From positions 450,189-514,188 of the forward strand of contig JAEERW010000001.1 in the NCBI GenBank assembly GCA_016286055.1: DNA of 64,000 nucleotides, written 5' to 3'. A program made the position numbers and the translations under genes. Below, in pieces: positions 44,966 through 53,534 of the stretch. The notes beneath the pieces are model-generated. The model was given only the letters and a program-made list of their open reading frames with translations, was not told where the DNA came from and ran no database searches. Every line of letters starts with the position of its first letter. The stretch's first letter is position 1. The DNA is from Bacteroidales bacterium (lineage in GTDB: Bacteria > Bacteroidota > Bacteroidia > Bacteroidales > UBA3824).

Positions 44966-46288
44966 TTATACCATCTCCCCCTCTGCTGAAAAATCGCTGC
45001 TCTTGGTGATTGTTACATTGATGAAACTGCCTATAAGTGCCTCGTTATTAGAGCGGAAGCGGACGGCGATTTTGCCTTCGGTGAGGCCTGAGAGGTAGCC
45101 TTCTAAACGGTCGTGTCCGTTTACCAATATGCGGAACTCTTTGCCCACCATACTTGCCGTGTAGAGCGACGATACCGATTTGAGGTCGTCGGAGAGTACA
45201 CTGTAACGTCTTGATTTTTCGTCTTTTGGAACGTCGTCTACCCATTCCGACGATTTGGCTCCCGGACGCGGCGAGTACATTGCTATAAACGCCATATTGT
45301 ATTTAAACTCCTTGACGGCGCGGCGGGTGTTTTCAAACTCTTCTAAGGTTTCGCCGGTAAAGCCAACGATGATGTCGGTAAAAATTGTGGCTGTGGGCAA
45401 AATGGTGCGTATTGAATGTATTACGCTGCGGTAACGCTCAATGTCGTATTTGCGGTTCATTCGTTTAAGCATCTCAGTATCACCGCTTTGGATGGGAATG
45501 TGAATCCATTTGCCGAGACATTTGTATTTGGCTATGGTGTAAAGCACGTCGTCGGTCATATCGCGGGGGTGTGGCGATGTAAAGTATACATAGAACTCTT
45601 TGCCGCTTTCGTCGCCGTAACGTCCTATGAGTTCGAGCAGTTGGGCAAAGTTGATTTCGTTGCCTTTTTTGTCTAAGCCGTACGAGTTGACGTTTTGTCC
45701 TAAAAGTGTAATTGATTTAAAACCAGCATTTACAAGGCATTTTACCTCCTCAACAATTTCTGCCGACGAGCGGGAGACTTCTCTGCCGCGTGTATAGGGC
45801 ACTGCACAATATGTACAGAATTTGTCGCAGCCGTTTTGAATTGGCACAAAGGCTTCAAATTTGTCGGGCTGGCGGCCTTCCAAACGCCAAAAATAGTCCA
45901 TTTGATATGCTTGTTCTTCGCGGCTAAGTTTCGGATAATAAGTGCCTTCGTGTGTGTGCTCGGCAAGCATTTCGGCAAACTTGGTAAGGTCGCGCATATC
46001 AAAAACCATATCGAATGTTTTGAGAAACTTTTCGCGGTCGTCGGGCAGGATGCAGCCTGTGAGAAATGTGGTGAGTGGGCGCGATGCCTTTTGACGGTTC
46101 CAAATTGCAATCAGGTTGTACACCTTGTCGATGGCTTTTTGACGCACCGAACACGCGATAACTCCCAATAAATCAGCCTCGTGAGGGTTGTCGGTAGATT
46201 CGTAACCAAGTTTTTCGATATATGTCTTAACTCTGCCGCTGTCGGATATATTCATCTGACATCCAAGTGTAACCAAATGATATTTCAT
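44966..46288 (-). CDS. miaB: tRNA-2-methylthio-N6-dimethylallyladenosine synthase, MiaB family
   Basis: 440 residues. Radical SAM enzyme that methylthiolates i6A37 of tRNA. First cluster Cys: C10 (TLGCQMN), C46 (IACSVR) and C79 (LTGCIL); SAM cluster C154, C158, C161 (CDKFCTYC). The TRAM domain is at about 375-438. TLGCQMN and GQNVNSYG indicate MiaB, but the sequence is unlike the common Bacteroides MiaB (IACSVRQKA for NTCSVRE, and a different N-terminal domain), so a transferred or divergent branch is possible. Its last codons are repeated at 43412-43448. Confidence 0.75.
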   Translation of the reverse strand: MKYHLVTLGCQMNISDSGRVKTYIEKLGYESTDNPHEADLLGVIACSVRQKAIDKVYNLIAIWNRQKASRPLTTFLTGCILPDDREKFLKTFDMVFDMRDLTKFAEMLAEHTHEGTYYPKLSREEQAYQMDYFWRLEGRQPDKFEAFVPIQNGCDKFCTYCAVPYTRGREVSRSSAEIVEEVKCLVNAGFKSITLLGQNVNSYGLDKKGNEINFAQLLELIGRYGDESGKEFYVYFTSPHPRDMTDDVLYTIAKYKCLGKWIHIPIQSGDTEMLKRMNRKYDIERYRSVIHSIRTILPTATIFTDIIVGFTGETLEEFENTRRAVKEFKYNMAFIAMYSPRPGAKSSEWVDDVPKDEKSRRYSVLSDDLKSVSSLYTASMVGKEFRILVNGHDRLEGYLSGLTEGKIAVRFRSNNEALIGSFINVTITKSSDFSAEGEMV

Positions 46289-46325
46289 CTATTAATGTTT
46301 TAAATTTGGCTGCAAAGTTAGCAAT

Positions 46326-47885
46326 CTAAATCGAATTTAGTATATTAATAAAGGTGTCGTTCGGAAAAATTCCTTCTTCGTCGAGCGAATATTTTGGCAA
46401 AAGACGGTCAACAAAGTACATATCGATGTTTTTGTGGTTTTTGATGTCGACCGAGCCACGATAGCGGCACACAAAATAATCCTTTACGTATTTGTAGGTT
46501 TCGGCAGAAATGTTTACGCAGCCCACCTCGTCGGCACTTTCCATACGTTTTGCCACGTTTACGGCATCGCCCCAAGTGTCGTAGGCAAACTTGATTTTGC
46601 CCACAACCCCCGCCACAAGTGCTCCTGTGTGTATTCCTATGCGCAACTGCCAATCGGGAAGGTTCATATCGGGGTAACGCTGCTTGTAGGTGGACATAAA
46701 GTTGTTGATTTCTAACCCCGCGAGTATCACGTCGATAGGGTTACTTTTGTTGCGCAACGGAATTCCACCCACGCACATATACGAGTCGCCTATGGTCTTG
46801 ATTTTTTCGATGTAGTGGCACGAGATAATGTCGTCGAACTTGGAGAAGAAAAAATGCAGCGCCGCCACTATTTGGTCCGACGTGAGGTTTTCGCACGATT
46901 TTGTAAATCCCTTAAAATCAGTGAACATAATGGTTGCCATCTTGTAGTTTCGCGGCGAGGAGAATCCGTCGTCTTTTAACTGCGACACCACATACACGGG
47001 CAGAATGTTGAGCAGGAGGTTGTCGGTTTTGGAGCGTTCTTTCTCGATGATTTCGTTTTTTTTGAGAATTTCGGTTCGCGACCGTTCAAGTTCCAACTCC
47101 ACGCGTTTCTGCTGCGAAATGTCGGTTTCGATGGCAATGAATTTTTCTATCCTGCGACCGTCGAAAATAGGGGTGAGGGTGGTTTGAATCCATTTTGTTG
47201 CGCCGTACTTTACACGGCACTGAGTGATATAGTTTACCGACTGCTGCTTGCTAAATAGTTCTTTGAGTTTTTTGTTGATGTCCTCGTTGTAACTGAGTTT
47301 CAAGATGTTGGTGCCTCGGCGCTTGTTGATAAACTCGTCTAAGGTGTAGCCGTACATATGTTGGAATCCCTCGTTTACCCATTCTATTTCGCCGTGGGGC
47401 GAGAAAAGTATTACCGAATTGGCTGTCTGCCTTACAATTAGCGACAGTTTGTTGAGGTCCTCGTTTTGATTGAGAATTTTGCGGTTTTTGATTTCGAGTT
47501 CTTCGAGACTATCGTGCAGCATTACCGCCGACTTGGTGCGGGCAAGAAACTCCACCTTGTCGATTGGTTTTTTGATATAGTCGTTTGCGCCAGAGTTTAA
47601 AGCCAAACTTAGGTCGCTGCTGTCGATTTTTCCGGTAACAATGATTACAGATGTGGTTTTAAAGCGTTTTTTGATTAACTTGGTGACTTCCAAACCCGAC
47701 ATTCCGGGCATCTGCCAATCAAGCAAAACAAGGTCGGGCGGTTCGGACTGTATCTTAGCCCAAGCCTCCAAGCCGTTTGAACACTCGTCCACAGAGTAAA
47801 CCGTGGTGTCGTCGTTAGACAGCACCGACTTCATAATAGTGCGGCTGAGCGTGTCATCGTCTGCTATTAATACCTTGTATATCAC
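46326..47885 (-). CDS. Response regulator-PAS-adenylate cyclase
   Basis: 519 residues: an N-terminal receiver (1-125; DDD at 9-11, phospho-acceptor in LVLLDWQMPG near 56, KKP near 106), a PAS domain (about 145-265), a short coiled coil, and a class III cyclase domain (about 310-490). Metal-binding Asp residues are in MFTDFKGFT and IGDSYMCVGG. Lys in EKIKTIGDS and Asp in FAYDTWGDAVN predict ATP rather than GTP as substrate. It links a two-component input to cAMP or a related product. The cognate kinase is not in the window. A TATATTTG element (47931-47924) precedes it. Confidence 0.87.
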   Translation of the reverse strand: MIYKVLIADDDTLSRTIMKSVLSNDDTTVYSVDECSNGLEAWAKIQSEPPDLVLLDWQMPGMSGLEVTKLIKKRFKTTSVIIVTGKIDSSDLSLALNSGANDYIKKPIDKVEFLARTKSAVMLHDSLEELEIKNRKILNQNEDLNKLSLIVRQTANSVILFSPHGEIEWVNEGFQHMYGYTLDEFINKRRGTNILKLSYNEDINKKLKELFSKQQSVNYITQCRVKYGATKWIQTTLTPIFDGRRIEKFIAIETDISQQKRVELELERSRTEILKKNEIIEKERSKTDNLLLNILPVYVVSQLKDDGFSSPRNYKMATIMFTDFKGFTKSCENLTSDQIVAALHFFFSKFDDIISCHYIEKIKTIGDSYMCVGGIPLRNKSNPIDVILAGLEINNFMSTYKQRYPDMNLPDWQLRIGIHTGALVAGVVGKIKFAYDTWGDAVNVAKRMESADEVGCVNISAETYKYVKDYFVCRYRGSVDIKNHKNIDMYFVDRLLPKYSLDEEGIFPNDTFINILNSI

Positions 47886-47993
47886 TATTTTATCAAAGTT
47901 CTAACCGACATCTTGTCTGTTTTCAAATATAATAAAATATTTGATATCAATTGTCATCAAAACCTATATTTCTTTTGCGAATATACTAAATTA

Positions 47994-48025
47994 TTTGATT
48001 CTTTCAAATATTATCCTTACTTTTG
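47994..48025 (+). promoter_or_regulatory. Promoter of the expansin-like lipoprotein gene
   Basis: TTTG (47994-47997), a 20-nt spacer and TACTTTTG (48018-48025), 20 bp before the ATG at 48046; it excludes the upstream ATG of the same frame at 47941. Confidence 0.7.
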
Positions 48026-48045
48026 ATAAAAATTTGACTAACGTT

Positions 48046-48801
48046 ATGAAGAAAAAACATTTATTTATCAACCTTGTTTTGTGCGCGCTTTTGGCAGCAT
48101 TTACATCGTGCAGCAAAGACGACAACAATCCTGAAAATCAACAAGATGAACCCGTTACCGACCCTGAAACCGGCGGCAAAGTTACCGATTGGAAAGATGG
48201 TTACATCACTTATTACGACCAACCGACCAGCAACGACAGTTACCCATATCCCCTCCCAAAAATGGAAAAGGGCTATTACAACGTGGCTGTGGGCGTATAT
48301 TTCTTTCCCGACTATATTCTTGGTTCGGCATACGAAATCAAATATGGCGACAAAACTATCCGCGTTGTGGGCAAGGATATTTGTCCCGACGGCGACAATT
48401 CGTGGTTCGACAATACTCCCGAAGGCTTTGAGTATCTCACTGGCGACAAAAAACTCGGCAAGGTTAATGTTCAATGGCGCGAAACTCCATATTACACCGA
48501 CAAGAATATCGAAATCCGTGTAAAATCAGGCTCAAATGCTTGGTTTCTTGGCGTTTTTGTGTTCAACGGACGCTACGGCATTAAGAAGTTGGAGGTATCT
48601 GACGACGGCAAGAAGTTTTACGAGATGACACCTTATAAATACAACGCCTTTTGGGAACTTCAATGTCCGTTTGGCAAATACGACCATCCGCTCACATTCC
48701 GCATCACCGACCGTTACAACCACACCGTCACCACCAAACCATTGAATATCAACCCCGACGGCACCGATGGATACGACGCAGGAGGGAATTTTGAGTATTA
48801 G
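48046..48801 (+). CDS. Expansin-like (EXLX1-type) lipoprotein
   Basis: 251 residues. A lipoprotein signal ends at Cys22 (AAFTSCSKDD), followed by an acidic linker. The rest follows the two-domain pattern of bacterial expansins such as Bacillus EXLX1: DGYITYYD (51-58), KDICPDG with Asp111, then Asp122 (equivalents of the D71/D82 pair), VNVQWR (140-145), SGSNAWFLGVFVFNGRYGIK (161-180; W166-F167 at the WW cellulose-binding site), Tyr199 in YKYNAF, and FRITDRYNHTV near the end. Expansins loosen cellulose without hydrolysis. A surface-anchored lipoprotein form is notable. Match recalled from memory of the EXLX1 sequence, not searched. Confidence 0.75.
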   Translation: MKKKHLFINLVLCALLAAFTSCSKDDNNPENQQDEPVTDPETGGKVTDWKDGYITYYDQPTSNDSYPYPLPKMEKGYYNVAVGVYFFPDYILGSAYEIKYGDKTIRVVGKDICPDGDNSWFDNTPEGFEYLTGDKKLGKVNVQWRETPYYTDKNIEIRVKSGSNAWFLGVFVFNGRYGIKKLEVSDDGKKFYEMTPYKYNAFWELQCPFGKYDHPLTFRITDRYNHTVTTKPLNINPDGTDGYDAGGNFEY

Positions 48802-48899
48802 TGAAGGGTGAATCAAATCTATTGTTTTGTAAAAATATCAATAATATTTACTTTGTAAAATATTGATTATCATATATATATAAATTGTGTGCAATTGTA

Positions 48900-48930
48900 T
48901 TTGGTGAAAGATTTTTTTTAATTAGTTTTG
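48900..48930 (+). promoter_or_regulatory. Promoter of the lipocalin-like lipoprotein gene
   Basis: TTTG (48900-48903), a 19-nt spacer and TAGTTTTG (48923-48930), 40 bp before the ATG. Confidence 0.65.
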
Positions 48931-48970
48931 CTGCCGATAATTTTAATTATAAATCTAACAATTTACTACA

Positions 48971-49447
48971 ATGAACAAGAAAAATTTGCTTTGGCTTTTG
49001 AGCCTTTTGATGATTGTACAGGTTAGTTTCGTATCTTGCAACAAAGATGACGATGATGAAGATGATGTTGTTCCCATTTCGGATCTTAAAACGGCAATTA
49101 TTGGTACGTGGAAAGAACTAAGCGATGAACTTTATATGGATAACAAAGTAGTTAAGGAAGAATCTATTTATCACGATGATATTAATTACTATGAATTCGA
49201 ATTTAAAAGTGATGGTACTTATTTAGATCGTAAGTTTAAGGATGGCAAAGAGGTTGAAAATTATGACTATGATGGTACTTGGACACTTGACGGAGATAAA
49301 ATAACGTTTAGTAATGAACCCTCTTCCGTTCGTCAGGTGACAATAAAGGGTAATACTCTTATTTTATCGTATGATGATGGTTCGTTTACAGATGAATCTG
49401 GATTGGAACATAAATTCACAATTGTTTGTACCTACAAAAAACAATAA
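48971..49447 (+). CDS. Lipocalin-like lipoprotein
   Basis: 158 residues. Lipoprotein signal to Cys23 (VSFVSCNKDDDDEDD), then an acidic linker and a small beta-barrel: IGTWKEL, FEFKSDGTYLDRKF, DGTWTLDGDKITF and IKGNTLILSYDDG, the usual pattern of Bacteroidetes lipocalin-like domains. Outer-membrane lipoprotein of unknown ligand. It has its own promoter and terminator. Confidence 0.75.
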   Translation: MNKKNLLWLLSLLMIVQVSFVSCNKDDDDEDDVVPISDLKTAIIGTWKELSDELYMDNKVVKEESIYHDDINYYEFEFKSDGTYLDRKFKDGKEVENYDYDGTWTLDGDKITFSNEPSSVRQVTIKGNTLILSYDDGSFTDESGLEHKFTIVCTYKKQ

Positions 49448-49468
49448 AGTAATTCCAAGCGTCAGCAT

Positions 49469-49518
49469 AAAAAAAACAGCGATGATGTTTATTTGTAAAC
49501 ATCGTCGCTGTTTTTTTT
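49469..49518. terminator. Bidirectional terminator
   Basis: A long stem (CAGCGATGATGTTTA, 49477-49491, with TAAACATCGTCGCTG, 49496-49510, one G-T wobble) flanked by A and T runs on both sides. It serves the lipocalin-like gene on the plus strand and the AAA/nuclease gene on the minus strand, whose stop it touches. Confidence 0.85.
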
Positions 49519-51253
49519 ACACCTCCTCCAACTTCACCAAATCGCCGCCCTTGAATATCATCACAATCTTGTGCAATTTTGAATTTGAAATCATCTTAAC
49601 AATCTTGCTGTCAGCGGCATAGAAGTCTAACTGCGCTTTGGCGGCGGCGAAAGCATCGTCTTCGTCTTTGGGTTCGCAATTGGTTTTAAGATACTTGAAC
49701 TCAGCGAGATAGCAATGGTTTACAAAATCAAACCTTGTGTCGGGCATCAGAAAAATATCACCGTAGCCGTGATTGAGTTCGATTTCGGGGTGCATAAGGT
49801 AATACGGATTCATCGCCAAATACGCCATAAAAAAGCCTTGGATTGTCCGCTCGCCTTCGATTGTGTTGCGGTTTACAGAGGCATTTTTGTAAGCCTGAGC
49901 AATGTACGTGAACATTTCCTTATAATCGCCATCAAGCGCGGCATTATCGAAAGTTAAGTTCAATTCGTTGATGTTGACGGGCAAATATTTGTCGTATTCT
50001 TCCTGTAAGTACCTGTAATACTGCGTCCTTACATTATTATTAGGAATCGAAAGTATCGCGCTCAATCCCCTCGTTCCCGAAATTGTCAACATTCCATAAT
50101 AGTAAAGCAAACTTGTAAAATTCTCAAACTTCACCACCGATGACGCAGGGAAATGGGTGTTGATTTTTTCGTAAATGAAGCCCTGTTCGATGATTTTTTT
50201 GATAATAGAATCGCGGAAATTATTATCCTTTTCCAAACGGATAAGATGGTCGAGTTTGGCGTAATCAATCATTGCGTTTGGCACGTACATTTCCACAGGA
50301 AATTTGCCATCTTCGATGTAAATCGCAATGTATTTCAACGTCATCATACCGTTGAACATCTTCGGCTCGCCATCTACAAAACTATCCACCGAAAAACAAT
50401 AATTGTCGCACCAAGGTTTGAGAGTTTCAATTAATTTCTGCGTGGTTGTTTCAGAATCTCCTTTTATCCAACCAACTGAAATATAATAGTTTATCATCTC
50501 ACGGACATCGTTTTCCGAAAAACCGAACATTTGGTTGTATTGCCTTTTGTTGGATGCGTATTCGGCAATATTGAAACCGCTTGTCAAGTCGTCCAAGGTA
50601 ACAGGCGAAACGCCCGTTATGAAAATTCTCTCAAAATTTCCCTTGAACTTTTTGAAAATATCACGATAAAAGCCTTCGCCGTGAGTGATTGATTTATAGA
50701 CATTTTCGCCTTTCAACGACCAAACCGTGTTGGTAAAATTGTCATATTCATCAAGGATGAGGTAAAGATGGTTGCCGTATGCTTTGGCGCGTTCAGCAAT
50801 CATATTGATTTTTTCGGACGTAAGTTTTTCGTTTTTGATTTCGGCGGCAAATCCGGGGTAATACATATCCTCATATTTTATTGCAAACATATCAAGACGA
50901 TTGTTGCAATAAACATAAAAACTATCTTTCAACTTGTCGTATTCGTTCAACACCTGCGAAAAATCAAGCGTCAGCACCTGATAATAATTCCTCCATTGCG
51001 TAGGGTGTTCGTGTACGTACAATCCACCAAAAAGTGCATCAAAATTGTCCTTTGCCTTGATGTCGTAATAATGCTCCAACATACTGAGAAACAGGCTTTT
51101 GCCAAACCGCCTCGGCCTAACAACCAACATATAATGACTATCTTTCTCTATCATATCGATAAACATAGTTTTATCAACGTAATAGAGATTCTCACGTCGC
51201 ACCTGTTCAAAATCATTAATGCCCTGCGGCAAAAGTTTTACATTCTGTTCCAT
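49517..51253 (-). CDS. AAA-ATPase-like protein with C-terminal PD-(D/E)XK nuclease fold
   Basis: 578 residues. Walker A RPRRFGKS (46-53), Walker B LYLILDEYDNF, then a long middle region and a C-terminal GYGDIFLMPD..YLAEFKYLK nuclease-type motif. Third member of this family in the window and the longest. A possible -7 element TACATTTG lies at 51277-51270. Divergent from tex. Confidence 0.85.
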   Translation of the reverse strand: MEQNVKLLPQGINDFEQVRRENLYYVDKTMFIDMIEKDSHYMLVVRPRRFGKSLFLSMLEHYYDIKAKDNFDALFGGLYVHEHPTQWRNYYQVLTLDFSQVLNEYDKLKDSFYVYCNNRLDMFAIKYEDMYYPGFAAEIKNEKLTSEKINMIAERAKAYGNHLYLILDEYDNFTNTVWSLKGENVYKSITHGEGFYRDIFKKFKGNFERIFITGVSPVTLDDLTSGFNIAEYASNKRQYNQMFGFSENDVREMINYYISVGWIKGDSETTTQKLIETLKPWCDNYCFSVDSFVDGEPKMFNGMMTLKYIAIYIEDGKFPVEMYVPNAMIDYAKLDHLIRLEKDNNFRDSIIKKIIEQGFIYEKINTHFPASSVVKFENFTSLLYYYGMLTISGTRGLSAILSIPNNNVRTQYYRYLQEEYDKYLPVNINELNLTFDNAALDGDYKEMFTYIAQAYKNASVNRNTIEGERTIQGFFMAYLAMNPYYLMHPEIELNHGYGDIFLMPDTRFDFVNHCYLAEFKYLKTNCEPKDEDDAFAAAKAQLDFYAADSKIVKMISNSKLHKIVMIFKGGDLVKLEEV

Positions 51254-51300
51254 CGCAAATATGTTTTTGCAAATGTAATCAAAAAATTTCGCATTTTGAA

Positions 51301-51332
51301 TTGCCGTCTGATTTTATTTTTTTATAGATTTG
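51301..51332 (+). promoter_or_regulatory. Promoter of tex
   Basis: TTG (51301-51303), a 21-nt spacer and TAGATTTG (51325-51332), 49 bp before the ATG at 51381. Confidence 0.6.
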
Positions 51333-51380
51333 TAAAAAATTCCGTCAGTTTTGACAGACCTAAATATTTTGATTAATATT

Positions 51381-53513
51381 ATGCAAGACAAATACATAAA
51401 ACTCATTGCCGAAAAACTTGGCATTCGCGAAATTCAGGTAAAAAACACCGCTTTTCTGTTTTCGCAGGGCGCAACTGTGCCATTTATAAGCCGTTACCGC
51501 AAAGAACAAACCGGTACGCTCAACGAGGTACAGGTGGCGCAAATCAAGGACGAAATTAAAAAATACGAGGAACTCGAAAAACGTAAGGCTTCGATCCTCG
51601 AATCTATTGAAAGTCAGGGCAAACTCACCGACGAACTTAAAGCAAAAATCGATGAGGTGATTACTATGACCGATCTTGAAGACCTCTATCTGCCTTATAA
51701 ACAGAAGAAAAAGACCCGCGCTTCGGTGGCTAAGGAAAAAGGTCTTGAACCGCTCGCCGACAAAATTCTTTTGCAGCAAAATGCCGACCCCGAAAAACTT
51801 GCCGCACCGTTTCTCAACGACAAGGTGGAAACCATCGACGACGCTCTGCAAGGTGCTCGCGACATTATTGCCGAGCATATCAACGAAAATGTTGACACCC
51901 GCAACCGTATGCGAAATCTTTACAATCGCGAAGCAATCATTTTCAGTAAGTTAGTGAAAGGTAAGGAAGAAGAGGCGCAGAAATTCAAGGATTATTTCGA
52001 CTATTCTGAACCGCTTTCGCGTATTCCCTCGCACCGTTTGCTTGCATTGATGCGTGGCGAAAACGAAGGTTTTTTAAAGATTACTATCAAACCCGACGAC
52101 GATAAGGCTATTAATATGCTTGAACGTCAATATGTTAAAGGTCGCGGTAATGGTGCAGAACAAATTAAGATTGCCGCCGAAGACTGTTACGACCGTCTTC
52201 TTCAACCATCGATGGAGACCGAATTTGCCAACATTGCCAAAGAAAAGGCAGACGAGGAGGCTATCAAAGTATTTACCGAAAACCTTCGCAACCTATTGTT
52301 AGCAAGCCCGTTGGGCAAAAAACGCATTCTCGCTCTCGACCCGGGATTCCGCACCGGCTGCAAACTTGTTTGTCTCGACGAACAAGGTAACCTCCTCCAC
52401 AACGAGGCTATTTATCCACATTCGGGTATGAAAGAGGCTTTTGCCGCAATGAGTAAGGTTACAGCACTTGTGGAGCAGTACAAAATCGACTGTATAGCCA
52501 TCGGCAACGGCACGGCAAGCCGTGAGACCGAGCGCTTTATAAAAAAGGTGCGTTTCGACCGCGATATTCAGGTATATATCGTGTCGGAGTCGGGCGCGTC
52601 GATATATTCGGCTTCGGAGGTTGCCCGCGAGGAGTTTCCTGAGTACGATGTAACTGTCCGTGGCGCAGTTTCGATTGGTCGCCGCCTGTTAGACCCGCTT
52701 GCCGAACTCGTAAAAATCGACCCAAAATCCATAGGAGTGGGTCAGTATCAGCACGATGTAAATCAAACCAAACTTAAAGAGAGTCTCGACGATGTGGTAA
52801 TCAGTTGCGTAAACCAAGTGGGCGTAAATGTCAACACTGCCTCCAAGCATCTTTTGACCTACGTTTCGGGCTTAGGTCCGGCATTGGCGCAGAATATCGT
52901 CAACTACCGCAAGGAGAACGGTCCGTTTGGCACACGCTCCGACCTCAAAAAAGTTCCCCGAATGGGCGATAAGGCTTTTGAACAATGTGCCGGTTTCCTT
53001 CGTATCGAAGGTGCTGACAATCCGTTAGATAACTCTGCCGTCCATCCCGAAAAATATTACATCGTTAACAAAATGGCAAAAGACCTTGGCTGCGGTGTCA
53101 AAGACCTTATCACCAACAAGGATATGCGTCAAAAAATCGACATCAAAAAATATGTTGACGACAAAACCGGTCTGCCCACTCTCACCGACATTCTCACCGA
53201 ACTTGAAAAACCCGGTCGCGACCCACGTGGTGAGTTTAAAGTGCCTGAGTTTGAGCAAAGTGTAGAAAAAATCACCGACCTAAAAGAAGGAATGGAACTC
53301 AACGGCATAGTTACCAACGTTACTAATTTTGGAGCGTTTGTAGACCTTGGTGTTCACGTAAGCGGACTTTTGCACGTTTCGCAACTTGGCGGCACCCGTC
53401 GCAACCCCGTCAACCCCTCCGACGTTCTAAAAATCAACCAGCCAGTAAGAGTAAAAGTGCTTACAGTAGATGTGGATCGTAATAGGATAGGATTGGGATT
53501 GGTGAAGGAGTAG
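51381..53513 (+). CDS. tex: Tex family RNA-binding transcription accessory protein
   Basis: 710 residues from MQDKYIKLIAEKLGIREIQV; an ATG ten codons earlier (51351) is possible but lacks family support. Domains in order: Tex N-terminal helices with GATVPFISRYRKEQTG, a YqgF-like RNase H fold (ILALDPGFRTGCKLVCLD), HhH motifs (LGPALAQNIVNYRKENGPF) and a C-terminal S1 domain (LNGIVTNVTNFGAFVDLGVH). Tex binds RNA and RNA polymerase-associated complexes. The last 25 codons are present a second time at 54674-54748, beyond a Fic gene. Confidence 0.95.
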   Translation: MQDKYIKLIAEKLGIREIQVKNTAFLFSQGATVPFISRYRKEQTGTLNEVQVAQIKDEIKKYEELEKRKASILESIESQGKLTDELKAKIDEVITMTDLEDLYLPYKQKKKTRASVAKEKGLEPLADKILLQQNADPEKLAAPFLNDKVETIDDALQGARDIIAEHINENVDTRNRMRNLYNREAIIFSKLVKGKEEEAQKFKDYFDYSEPLSRIPSHRLLALMRGENEGFLKITIKPDDDKAINMLERQYVKGRGNGAEQIKIAAEDCYDRLLQPSMETEFANIAKEKADEEAIKVFTENLRNLLLASPLGKKRILALDPGFRTGCKLVCLDEQGNLLHNEAIYPHSGMKEAFAAMSKVTALVEQYKIDCIAIGNGTASRETERFIKKVRFDRDIQVYIVSESGASIYSASEVAREEFPEYDVTVRGAVSIGRRLLDPLAELVKIDPKSIGVGQYQHDVNQTKLKESLDDVVISCVNQVGVNVNTASKHLLTYVSGLGPALAQNIVNYRKENGPFGTRSDLKKVPRMGDKAFEQCAGFLRIEGADNPLDNSAVHPEKYYIVNKMAKDLGCGVKDLITNKDMRQKIDIKKYVDDKTGLPTLTDILTELEKPGRDPRGEFKVPEFEQSVEKITDLKEGMELNGIVTNVTNFGAFVDLGVHVSGLLHVSQLGGTRRNPVNPSDVLKINQPVRVKVLTVDVDRNRIGLGLVKE

Positions 53514-53534
53514 GATTCTTGGAATCAACCCACA

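Noticed and set aside
44941-44968. ATTATGCATTA-type repeats at the end of miaB as an attachment site
   Set aside because: Such AT-rich short repeats are common near Bacteroidales gene ends, and no counterpart is found at the other side of the AAA-DUF4143 gene.
47941-48045. 35-residue N-terminal extension of the expansin-like lipoprotein
   Set aside because: A consensus promoter at 47994-48025 lies inside it, and the downstream ATG gives a proper lipoprotein signal.
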